Source: Candidatus Eiseniibacteriota bacterium
GTDB taxonomy: Bacteria; Joyebacterota; Joyebacteria; Joyebacterales; Joyebacteraceae
Assembly (NCBI GenBank): GCA_030609605.1
Contig: JAUWBY010000153.1
Coordinates: forward strand, 1 to 5,733
Direction: 5' to 3'
DNA length: 5,733 nucleotides
Positions 1 to 5,578 of this stretch are shown piece by piece. How positions within the stretch are numbered: the stretch's first letter is position 1; each line of letters opens with the position of its first letter. Both the position numbers and the translations under genes were made by a program. Below the pieces are notes generated by a model that did no database searches, was not told the origin of the DNA, and saw nothing but the letters and a program-made list of their open reading frames with translations.

Positions 1-738
1 ATCGGCATAGCGAATCTCATCACGTCAGCCATGATCGCGGAAGGCTTACCCGAGGCCGAGGCAAGGAAAAGGTCCTGGCACGTCGATTCGAAGGGACTCG
101 TAATCAAGAGCCGGACGGATCTGGCGCCGCACAAGTTGCCCTATGCGCACGAGCATGAGCCGATGCCGGATCTTCTGGCGGCGGTGAAGGCTCTCAAACC
201 TACGGGGATCATCGGTGTTTCCGGACAACCCGGCAAGTTCACCCAGGAGATTGTCGAGGCCATGGCCGAGCTGAACGAGAGACCCTTGGTCTTCTCGCTC
301 TCGAATCCGACTTCGCAATCGGAGTGCACGGCGGAGCAGGCCTACACCTGGACCAAGGGGCGTGCCATCTTTGCAAGCGGGAGTCCGTTCGATCCCGTCA
401 CGCTTGACGGCGTGACTCACGTGCCGGGCCAGGGCAACAACGCGTACGTCTTCCCCGGCGTCGGTCTGGGAATCATCGCGTGTGAGTCATCGCGCGTGAC
501 CGATGAGATGTTCTTTGAAGCCGCGAAGACGCTGGCTGGACTGGTCACCGAAGAGGATCTCGCTCTCGACCGTGTCTACCCGGCGCTGACGCGGATCCGT
601 GAGGTCTCTGCGGCAATAGCGACCACAGTCGCTGAGATCGCTCACGAGAGAGGTTTTGCTCGCAGGCCGAAGCCTGAGAATATGCGTGAGTACATCGAGT
701 CTCAGATGTACTATCCGGAGTACGAGGACTACATATAG
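1..738 (+). CDS. Malic enzyme, C-terminal part (5' end outside window)
   Basis: Oxidative decarboxylation of malate to pyruvate and CO2 with NAD(P)H formation, a cytoplasmic enzyme. The frame is open from base 1, so the 245 visible residues are the C-terminal part of a protein probably near 550 residues. The visible start is inside the NAD(P)-binding Rossmann domain (IGIANLI follows the GxGxxG loop in this family). Then come VDSKGLVIKSR, the SNPT loop, GRAIFASGSPFDPV, and VPGQGNNAYVFPGVGLG, whose asparagines contact malate in known structures. It is the large eukaryote/SfcA-type malic enzyme, not the short MaeB type. The cofactor segment carries Ser-Lys (bases 88-93) and a Lys at 133-135, matching vertebrate NADP-dependent enzymes, so NADP use is inferred. 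It lies 107 bases upstream of a complete paralogue that also ends MYxPEYEDYI. No frameshift is seen. Confidence 0.97.
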   Translation: MGIANLITSAMIAEGLPEAEARKRSWHVDSKGLVIKSRTDLAPHKLPYAHEHEPMPDLLAAVKALKPTGIIGVSGQPGKFTQEIVEAMAELNERPLVFSLSNPTSQSECTAEQAYTWTKGRAIFASGSPFDPVTLDGVTHVPGQGNNAYVFPGVGLGIIACESSRVTDEMFFEAAKTLAGLVTEEDLALDRVYPALTRIREVSAAIATTVAEIAHERGFARRPKPENMREYIESQMYYPEYEDYI

Positions 739-776
739 GCGCTGCGGCATCCGGTAGCAGCGGACAGGTTGTCAAT

Positions 777-808
777 GATAGCCCGGGCCCAAGTGGGTTC
801 GGGCTATC
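777..808. terminator. GC-rich hairpin between the two malic enzyme genes
   Basis: GATAGCCCG (777-785) is the exact reverse complement of CGGGCTATC (800-808). Two G-U pairs and CCC/GGG extend the stem to 14 pairs around an AAGT loop (791-794). It begins 39 bases after the first malic enzyme stop and ends 37 bases before the next start. No T-run follows on the + strand, so it is either a terminator without a U-tail or a processing or attenuation hairpin that lowers readthrough into the second gene. It shares its core AGCCCGGGCC with the hairpin at 2570-2605. Confidence 0.6.
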
Positions 809-831
809 TCCCGGAGATGTCTTCCGCAACG

Positions 832-837
832 AGGAGG
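832..837 (+). promoter_or_regulatory. Shine-Dalgarno site that fixes the GTG start at 846
   Basis: AGGAGG lies 8 bases before GTG at 846. The in-frame ATG at 876 has only a weak GCAGG-like stretch upstream. The site therefore favours the GTG start and a product with a ten-residue basic N-terminal extension. Confidence 0.8.
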
Positions 838-845
838 GTGGGAAA

Positions 846-2510
846 GTGGCAAGGAAACGGCGCAGGCTCATACGGATGAGCACGACCTCGATTCCTACGG
901 GGATGGAGCTACTGCGCAACGCAGGTCTCAACAAGGGCACGGCTTTCACGGAGGACGAGAGAGAACTCCTCGGACTCAGGGGGCTCCTTCCGCCGCACGT
1001 TCACACGATGCAGGAACAGGTCGACCGCGTCGTGGAGAACTACCGGAGGAAGGACACTGACCTCGGCCGGTATATCCACGTGCTGTCGCTGCAGGACAGA
1101 AACGAGACCCTCTTCTACCGCGTGATCCTGGAGAATCTCGAGGAGTTGATGCCGATCATCTATACTCCGACGGTCGGCGAGGCCTGTCAGAAGTACGGAC
1201 ACATCTTCCGCAGAACGCGCGGCTGTTTCATCGCCGAAAAGCACAGAGGCCGTATGGCCGATGTCCTCAGAAACTGGCCACTCGTCGATGTCCGCGTCAT
1301 CGTTGTGACTGATGGTGAACGCATCCTCGGGCTGGGTGATCTCGGCGCCAACGGTATGGGAATCCCTGTGGGCAAGCTGTCGCTCTATACTGCGTGCGCC
1401 GGCATACATCCCGCAGATTGCCTTCCCGTCGTACTCGATGTCGGGACGGACAATGAAGAACTCCTGAATGATCCTCTCTACATTGGCACGAAGAAGCGGC
1501 GTCTCCGTGGTGATGAGTACTACGACTTCGTTGACGAGTTCATCACGGCTGCGACTTCGGTCTTCCCGCACGCGCTCATCCAATTTGAGGACTTCGCCAA
1601 TCCGACGGCGTTTCCCTTGATCGAGAAATATGAAGACAAGATCTGCACGTTCAATGACGACATTCAGGGGACTGGGAGCGTGATTCTCTCAGGGCTTCTA
1701 GGCGCGCTCAGAATCACGGGCGGCAAGCTCACCGAACAGAAACTCCTGTTCCTTGGGGCCGGCGAGGCCGGAATGGGTTGCGGCAAGCAGATCGTTGCCG
1801 CAATGGTCTCGGAGGGGCTTTCGGAGAAGGAGGCGCAGGAGCTGTTCTGGTACTTCGACATTGACGGTCTCATTGTGAAGGGCCGCGACAATCTCAGCGC
1901 CGTGCACCTGCCGTTCGCGCACGACCATGAGCACATGACGGATTTCCTCGAGGTCGTGAAGGCCATCAAGCCGACTGCCATAATAGGAGCGTCGGCGCAG
2001 CCAAGTACGTTCACCAAGGAAGTGCTCGAGACGATGGCGGAGATGAACGAGAGACCAATCGTCTTTGCGCTCTCGAACCCGACACACAAGGCCGAGTGCA
2101 CTCCGACGGAAGCCTATACCTACACGAACGGACGGGCGATCTACGCAAGTGGCAGCCCGTTCAAGCCCGTAGAGTTGAACGGCAAGACGTTCGTGCCCGG
2201 CCAGGGCAATAACGCCTACATATTCCCGGGCGTGGGACTCGGTATCGTAGCGTGTGAGTCGTCACGCGTGACCGGTGAGATGTTCTACGCGGCGGCGAAG
2301 GCACTTGCTGCAGAGGCCTCGGAAGACGATCTCAAGCTGGGGCGTGTCTATCCGGCTCTGTCGCGCATTCGCGAGGTCTCCGCGAAGATCGCCACGGCAG
2401 TGGCCGAGATCGCATATGAGCAGGGACTTGCTGCCCTGCCGCGGCCGAAGGATCTGCACGAACACATCAAGTCGTTGATGTACGTTCCTGAGTACGAGGA
2501 CTACATCTAG
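846..2510 (+). CDS. NAD(P)-dependent malic enzyme (complete, second tandem copy)
   Basis: Malate to pyruvate, CO2 and reduced cofactor. At 554 residues it is the usual size for the large eukaryote/SfcA-type family. N-terminal malic domain: GTAFTEDERELLGLRGLLPP near 31-50, the catalytic-Tyr motif IIYTPTVGEACQKYG (Tyr106), VTDGERILGLGDLG (Arg159), and MGIPVGK with the general-base Lys177. Metal ligands are Glu248/Asp249 in FEDFANPTAF and Asp272 in FNDDIQGTGS. The Rossmann domain has GAGEAG at 304-309, followed by SNPT and VPGQGNNAYIFPGVGLG. All catalytic residues are present. Oddities: the usual D-S-K-G cofactor loop reads D-I-D-G (338-341), and the position that is Lys in NADP enzymes is His354, so NAD preference is inferred. 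The strand after GAGEAG (MGCGKQIV) also departs from the common xGIANLI. The GTG start gives a basic N-terminus (ARKRRRLIR); ATG at 876 is the alternative. Confidence 0.97.
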   Translation: MARKRRRLIRMSTTSIPTGMELLRNAGLNKGTAFTEDERELLGLRGLLPPHVHTMQEQVDRVVENYRRKDTDLGRYIHVLSLQDRNETLFYRVILENLEELMPIIYTPTVGEACQKYGHIFRRTRGCFIAEKHRGRMADVLRNWPLVDVRVIVVTDGERILGLGDLGANGMGIPVGKLSLYTACAGIHPADCLPVVLDVGTDNEELLNDPLYIGTKKRRLRGDEYYDFVDEFITAATSVFPHALIQFEDFANPTAFPLIEKYEDKICTFNDDIQGTGSVILSGLLGALRITGGKLTEQKLLFLGAGEAGMGCGKQIVAAMVSEGLSEKEAQELFWYFDIDGLIVKGRDNLSAVHLPFAHDHEHMTDFLEVVKAIKPTAIIGASAQPSTFTKEVLETMAEMNERPIVFALSNPTHKAECTPTEAYTYTNGRAIYASGSPFKPVELNGKTFVPGQGNNAYIFPGVGLGIVACESSRVTGEMFYAAAKALAAEASEDDLKLGRVYPALSRIREVSAKIATAVAEIAYEQGLAALPRPKDLHEHIKSLMYVPEYEDYI

Positions 2511-2569
2511 GCACCGGCACCAGAAGTGCGTCCAGGCGCCGCGGCCTCTGGTCGTACGCCGACGAAGAA

Positions 2570-2605
2570 GAGAACAGCCCGGGCCGACTGGTCCGGGCTG
2601 TTCTC
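2570..2605. terminator. Bidirectional terminator between malic enzyme and ackA
   Basis: A 16-pair stem: 2570-2585 pairs with 2590-2605 with a single G-U pair and a GACT loop. The outer 13 pairs are perfect. It lies between two convergent genes, 59 bases after the malic enzyme stop and 46 bases beyond the ackA stop. Read on the minus strand the stem is followed by TTCTTCGTC, a modest T-rich tail, so it looks more like an intrinsic terminator for ackA. On the plus strand the tail is GTGATGG. Its core AGCCCGGGCC is shared with the hairpin at 777-808. Confidence 0.8.
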
Positions 2606-2651
2606 GTGATGGTCGCTGTTATGGAGCTTCGCGTCAGCGCGTTTGGCTTCC

Positions 2652-3902
2652 TCAGTTCGGCAACGCTTTCGGGAACGCCGAGTTCCGCTTCTCTGATTGC
2701 TTCTTCTTCGGTCCGCCCATCTCTCTCAGAATGCGGCGCGTGTCCTGCGCGATCGCCAGTTCCTCGTTCGTGTTGATGACGAGAACCGCCGTTGGACCCG
2801 ATCCAATACTGGTTGCGTTGCGCTGGTTCTTCGCCTTGGAGAGCTTGATACCGAGGAATTCCAGCCCTGCGCAGACCTTCTCTCTTATCTGCGGGGCGTT
2901 TTCGCCGATGCCTCCGGTGAACACAAGCGCGTCCAGCCCACCCATTACGGCGGCGTAGGAACCAACGTACTTCAGAATGCGATGGCAGAACACATCGACG
3001 GCCAGCGCGGCATCCTCGTTGCCCTGTTCGACCTCGGTGAGAATCTCGCGCATGTCGTTGCTGATGCCGGACAATCCCAGAAGCCCGCTCTGCTTGTTGA
3101 GAAGTGTGTTCACCTCGTCGGTTCCGAGTCCCTCGTGTTCTATCAGGTAGAGCACGACCGCGGGATCTATGTCGCCGCTCCTCGTGCCCATCACGAGTCC
3201 CTCGAGTGGCGTGAAGCCCATCGATGTTTCTACCGACACCCCGCCCTTGACAGCCGCCATGCTCGCGCCGTTACCGAGATGACACGTGATCATCTTGAGT
3301 TCTTCGAGCGGTCGACCGAGTTTCTTCGCGGCTGCCGTGGCGACGAATCTGTGAGAAGTGCCGTGGAATCCGTAACGCCTTATTCCAAGTTGTGTGTAGG
3401 CCGTCAGAGGTAGAGCATATATGTATGCTTCAGGCGGCATTTGCTGATGGAATGCAGTATCGAACACGGCAACCTGGGGGATGCCGGGCAGAAGTTCCAT
3501 GGCCATCTCTATGCCGCAGAGGTTATGCGGATTGTGAAGTGGCGCGAACTTGATGCAGGAACGAATGATCTCTATGACATCGTTCGTGATGAGAACGGAG
3601 TCGGTCAGCTCCTCTCCGGCGTGCACCACCCTGTGTCCAACAGCATCGATCTCGGACGGGTCGGAGATCACCCCGTACTCCGGGTGAAGAAGAGTGGAAA
3701 GCGCGAGTCTGATCGCGGCATCATGATTCGGGACCTTGAGGGCCTTCTTGATGTCGTCTCTTCCGTTGACCTGGCAGGTGAGGAGGGCCTTGCGCGATCC
3801 GATCTCTTCTATGATGCCCTTCGCGAGAGCCCGCTTGCCGGCGGGGTTCACCAGCTGGAATTTCACGGAAGAACTGCCGCAGTTAAGTACCAGCACATTC
3901 AT
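2652..3902 (-). CDS. ackA: Acetate kinase
   Basis: Catalyses acetyl phosphate + ADP to acetate + ATP (reversible), a cytoplasmic ASKHA-fold enzyme. The 416-residue product starts MNVLVLNCGSSSVK, the first family signature. By hand numbering, the residues match those defined in the Methanosarcina thermophila enzyme: Asn7, Ser10, Ser12, Lys14, Arg91 in GHRVVHAG, His123, Asp148 in FDTAFH, His180 in GFHGTSHR, His208 in CHLGNGAS and Arg241 in MGTRSGDIDP. The C-terminal FTGGIGENAPQIRE and NTNEE motifs are also present, so the enzyme should be active. A basic tail of about 20 residues (GPKKKQSEKR...) runs past the usual end. The frame stays open upstream to 4061, but homology begins at the ATG at 3902, and a GGAGG precedes it. 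No phosphotransacetylase gene is next to it in the window. The start overlaps the stop of a possible leader ORF. Confidence 0.98.
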   Translation of the reverse strand: MNVLVLNCGSSSVKFQLVNPAGKRALAKGIIEEIGSRKALLTCQVNGRDDIKKALKVPNHDAAIRLALSTLLHPEYGVISDPSEIDAVGHRVVHAGEELTDSVLITNDVIEIIRSCIKFAPLHNPHNLCGIEMAMELLPGIPQVAVFDTAFHQQMPPEAYIYALPLTAYTQLGIRRYGFHGTSHRFVATAAAKKLGRPLEELKMITCHLGNGASMAAVKGGVSVETSMGFTPLEGLVMGTRSGDIDPAVVLYLIEHEGLGTDEVNTLLNKQSGLLGLSGISNDMREILTEVEQGNEDAALAVDVFCHRILKYVGSYAAVMGGLDALVFTGGIGENAPQIREKVCAGLEFLGIKLSKAKNQRNATSIGSGPTAVLVINTNEELAIAQDTRRILREMGGPKKKQSEKRNSAFPKALPN

Positions 3903-4036
3903 GATTCGTCTCTTGCCTCCACGAGTATGACATTGACAACATTCCGAGTATAGACGATGAGGCGCTGCCTGAACAACTGCAAACACGGTGCCAATAGGTG
4001 ATTCTGCGCCCGCGCTCGGAGGTGATTTCCCGACAT
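3899..4036 (-). CDS. Possible 45-residue leader ORF, translationally coupled to ackA
   Basis: ATG (4036-4034) is preceded by AAGGAG with 5 bases of spacing, one of the best ribosome sites in the window. The frame runs 45 codons (MSGNHLRARAQN... ending VEARDES), and its TGA overlaps the ackA ATG as ATGA, a classic coupling arrangement. The product is basic in its N-terminal half, with a hydrophobic stretch (IVYTRNVVNVILV) near the end; no known family is recognised and no transmembrane segment is clear. Caution: all three minus-strand frames are open over this stretch, so openness alone proves nothing. The case rests on the ribosome site and the stop/start overlap. It could be a regulatory leader peptide, a small protein, or simply ackA leader RNA. 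Confidence 0.38.
   Translation of the reverse strand: MSGNHLRARAQNHLLAPCLQLFRQRLIVYTRNVVNVILVEARDES
3916..3920 (-). promoter_or_regulatory. Shine-Dalgarno site of ackA, long spacing
   Basis: On the minus strand GGAGG lies 13 bases before the ackA ATG, longer than the usual 5-9. The nearer AGAGACGA is only weakly purine-rich. The poor spacing would suit a start that relies on ribosomes arriving from the upstream small ORF ending at 3899. Confidence 0.55.
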
Positions 4037-4041
4037 AATAT

Positions 4042-4047
4042 CTCCTT
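4042..4047 (-). promoter_or_regulatory. Strong Shine-Dalgarno site in the ackA leader
   Basis: On the minus strand AAGGAG is followed 5 bases later by ATG. It overlaps the loop of a short perfect inverted repeat, ATATC (4038-4042) with GATAT (4048-4052). The direct repeat ATATCT occurs at 4038 and 4049, 11 bases apart, about one helical turn. In-frame ackA extensions upstream of 3902 do not use this site. Confidence 0.5.
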
Positions 4048-4061
4048 GATATCTTCCACAT

Positions 4062-4215
4062 ATAGTGCTAGTCTCAATGTGAGTGGTTCCCTGAGGGTAC
4101 CTCCCGGCACGGGGGGAGTGGGGTCCGCGGCTCATCCACCCCCATCCTCCCATATCCGAAATGCAGTACCGCCTGCCATTACGCTGACTCGTGACAGAAG
4201 AACTGGAGGTCTCAA
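4062..4215. promoter_or_regulatory. Divergent intergenic region with alternative hairpins
   Basis: About 150 bases separate the ackA transcript side (leftward) from the gene at 4216 (rightward), so promoters for both are expected here; no convincing -35/-10 pair was found. The stretch holds GAGG-gta-CCTC (4093-4103), a G-rich run (4111-4123) and a C-rich run (4137-4151). GGGAGTGGGG (4114-4123) can pair with CCCCA (4140-4144) plus CTCCC (4147-4151), leaving a 2-base bulge. GGGAG can instead pair with the upstream CTCCC (4101-4105). ACCTCC (4099-4104) is also complementary to the Shine-Dalgarno GGAGGT at 4205-4210. Structure-based control is only a possibility. Confidence 0.4.
4205..4209 (+). 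promoter_or_regulatory. Shine-Dalgarno site supporting the GTG start at 4216
   Basis: GGAGG with 6 bases of spacing to GTG at 4216. This decides the start of the Cys/His protein gene, because the in-frame ATG codons further down would remove large parts of the protein and have no comparable site. Confidence 0.75.
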
Positions 4216-4836
4216 GTGGATCTGGTGCGGGAGCGTTCGATTTCCGATCAGATCACGGATGCGGCGATCGTGACCGACGAGTCCCCCGAGCCCACGTGGG
4301 AGCTCTGCCAGCTCCGATGGATGGACGACGCCCTTGTTCCTCTCAACTCCATCGAGCACGCTCTTCGCTTCGTGCGCGCCAAGGCCATGGGGCTAAGGAG
4401 ACGCACGCGCGCCATCATGGCACGCACCACGAATACCCCGCCTGAGCCGTACGGAGGGTGGATGAAATGGGAGGAACTGGACGACGGAACCTCGGCTCCT
4501 GCGATTCCCCGACGCATGCACATGGGTCTCAAGGCCGGTGACCTGATTGAGGTGCTGACCCCGGAAGAGATCATTGCGACGCTCGATGAGAACGGCAAGA
4601 ACGGGGGGCTCAAGTTCCTCCGTCCGATGGAGGAGTACTGTGGTCGCCGGTTCCGTGTGCTGAAGCCCGTCCGTCAGATCCTCGATGAGCACAACCACGT
4701 GATGCAGAAGATCAGCCGCACAGTGATCCTCGAAGGAGGAATCTGCCACGGTCATGGCATTTATGGCAGGGAAGGGTGTGACCGCAGCTGCTTTTTCTTC
4801 TGGAAGGAGATCTGGCTGAAGAAGGTCGATGAGTGA
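4216..4836 (+). CDS. Conserved-looking Cys/His protein of unknown function
   Basis: A 206-residue soluble protein with no signal peptide or membrane segment. The N-terminal ~100 residues are charged and variable-looking, with an Arg-rich stretch at 61-70 (RRRTRAIMAR). The C-terminal half looks like a compact domain: AGDLIEVLTPEEIIATLDENG (about 107-127) resembles a small beta-barrel (SH3-like) opening, then GLKFLRPMEEYCGRRFRVLK (131-150), then a Cys/His cluster Cys177, His178, His180, Cys188, Cys192, and FFFWKEIWLKKV. The cluster plus Cys142 could bind a metal, but this is inferred. I have a sense of having seen similar C-terminal halves in bacterial hypothetical proteins, but I cannot name a family or function. 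It starts with GTG. The lamin-tail gene follows 106 bases downstream on the same strand with its own ribosome site, so co-transcription is possible. Confidence 0.85.
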   Translation: MDLVRERSISDQITDAAIVTDESPEPTWELCQLRWMDDALVPLNSIEHALRFVRAKAMGLRRRTRAIMARTTNTPPEPYGGWMKWEELDDGTSAPAIPRRMHMGLKAGDLIEVLTPEEIIATLDENGKNGGLKFLRPMEEYCGRRFRVLKPVRQILDEHNHVMQKISRTVILEGGICHGHGIYGREGCDRSCFFFWKEIWLKKVDE

Positions 4837-4928
4837 TGGTGTCTGAGTTTCCCGTGCGGAGCCGGTAGCGGATACCCGCGGATCGCATACTGCTTCCCGG
4901 AGCGCAGGACAGCGTCATGGAACTCGGG

Positions 4929-4935
4929 AAGGAGG
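4929..4935 (+). promoter_or_regulatory. Strong Shine-Dalgarno site of the lamin-tail gene
   Basis: AAGGAGG with 7 bases to ATG at 4943. Its first three bases belong to CGGGAAG (4925-4931), which is the exact reverse complement of CTTCCCG (4893-4899). A hairpin with a 25-base loop could partly hide the site. Confidence 0.75.
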
Positions 4936-4942
4936 CAGTGGT

Positions 4943-5530
4943 ATGAGGATTCTTGCTATTACGGTTGCCGTCGCGCTGCTGGCAGCAGTCCCCACCTCTG
5001 CGGATCTCATCATTACAGAGATCATGCAGAATCCGTATGCAGTCGCGGATGGCGACGGGGAGTGGTTTGAGATCTACAACTCAGGCAGCTCGCCCGTCGA
5101 CATGTACGACTACTTCATCTTCGATATCAGCTCGGACGATTTCTACGTGGCGGAGCACGTCATCGTTCCCGCGCACGGTTTCGTCGTCTTTGCCCGCAAC
5201 GCCAATATCGCCGAGAACGGAGGAGTTGCGGCTGACTACGAGTGGTCGGATTTCATCCTCGCGAACGGCGATGACGAGATCTACATCAATGACAATCAGA
5301 GCCAGCTTGTGGATCACATCACCTACGATGGCGGCCCCAACTGGCCGGATCCCAACGGCGCGTCGATGTACTACGATTGGGGTGGCGACAACAACATAGG
5401 TAGCTCCTGGCACGAGGAGGACGTCTACACGTACGGACTCGGTGACTACGGCACGCCGGGCTACGATCCACGCGGACCGTCCGCAGTGGATCACCTGACC
5501 TGGTCGTCGATCAAGGTGCTGTATCGGTAG
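4943..5530 (+). CDS. Secreted lamin-tail-domain (LTD) protein
   Basis: A 195-residue exported protein. Residues 1-20 form a Sec signal peptide (Arg2, hydrophobic core LAITVAVALLAAV, likely cleavage after PTSA, mature start DLIITEIMQNP). The mature part is a single lamin-tail domain (immunoglobulin-like): LIITEIMQNP, DGEWFEIYNSGSSPVDM (37-54), IVPAHGFVVFARN (74-86), FILANGDDEIYI (104-115) and VDHITYDGGPNWPDPNGASM (123-142). In bacteria this domain is common in surface and secreted proteins and often joined to nucleases or sorting domains; here it stands alone. The product is acidic and rich in Asp, Tyr and Gly, with no cysteine. A short tail (about 172-195) ends TWSSIKVLYR right at the stop, in the place where related proteins often carry a sorting domain. 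The convergent gene at 5557 ends the same way. Binding partner or role is unknown. Confidence 0.93.
   Translation: MRILAITVAVALLAAVPTSADLIITEIMQNPYAVADGDGEWFEIYNSGSSPVDMYDYFIFDISSDDFYVAEHVIVPAHGFVVFARNANIAENGGVAADYEWSDFILANGDDEIYINDNQSQLVDHITYDGGPNWPDPNGASMYYDWGGDNNIGSSWHEEDVYTYGLGDYGTPGYDPRGPSAVDHLTWSSIKVLYR
5498..5527 (+). other. C-terminal decapeptide motif, copy 1 (lamin-tail protein)
   Basis: This encodes TWSSIKVLYR, the last ten residues before the TAG. Together with the copy at 5560-5589 it gives the pattern [TS]-W-x-x-I-K-x-L-Y-R-stop. It differs from LPXTG (LPxTG, hydrophobic segment, basic tail), PEP-CTERM (PEP, transmembrane segment, basic tail) and the much longer T9SS C-terminal domains. 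A role as a sorting or processing signal is inferred only from its position and recurrence. Confidence 0.6.
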
Positions 5531-5578
5531 CAGCAGGACGATCGTAGCTCAATGCGCTAGCGGTACAGGCTCTTGATC
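5509..5578. repeat. Imperfect inverted repeat formed by two convergent gene ends
   Basis: Bases 5509-5530 match the reverse complement of 5557-5578 at 17 of 22 positions: GATCAAG, then CTGTA, then CG and the TAG stop. Each arm is the 3' end of a coding region, and the 26 bases between (5531-5556) hold the whole intergenic gap. The similarity follows from both genes encoding IKxLYR-stop, with little drift at third positions. In RNA the arms could fold into a long-looped stem, and no other terminator-like hairpin is seen between the genes. Confidence 0.7.

Noticed and set aside
1..738. Copy 1 of malic enzyme as a decayed pseudogene
   Set aside because: The frame is intact to the normal C-terminus and conserved loops are present; the missing N-terminal part is due to the window edge.
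909..1583. Long minus-strand open frame of 224 codons inside the second malic enzyme gene
   Set aside because: It is antisense to a clear, full-length enzyme gene, its product shows no recognisable domain, and long antisense frames are expected in GC-rich coding DNA.
2697..3413. Plus-strand open frame of 238 codons opposite ackA, and a second one at 3441-3953
   Set aside because: Both are mirror frames of the acetate kinase gene, whose signatures are intact throughout. The low-complexity, His/Arg/Asp-rich products look like antisense translation.
3933..3938. Perfect TTGACA on the plus strand, as a -35 box
   Set aside because: No -10-like hexamer lies 16-18 bases downstream (the sequence there is GATGAG), and the next rightward gene starts nearly 280 bases away.
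3903..4061. N-terminal extension of acetate kinase by 53 residues to an ATG at 4061
   Set aside because: Family homology begins exactly at MNVLVLNCGSSSVK, the catalytic residues number correctly from 3902, and the ATG at 4061 lies upstream of the strong ribosome site, not downstream of it.
4061..4066. TATAGT as a -10 box for the rightward gene
   Set aside because: The hexamer matches 5 of 6, but nothing like TTGACA lies at proper spacing; the nearby TTGATA (4046-4051) is only 9 bases away.
4917..4946. Nine-codon ORF whose TGA overlaps the lamin-tail ATG
   Set aside because: It has only a weak ribosome site, and the lamin-tail gene has its own excellent one, so coupling is not needed. ATGA overlaps of this size arise easily by chance.
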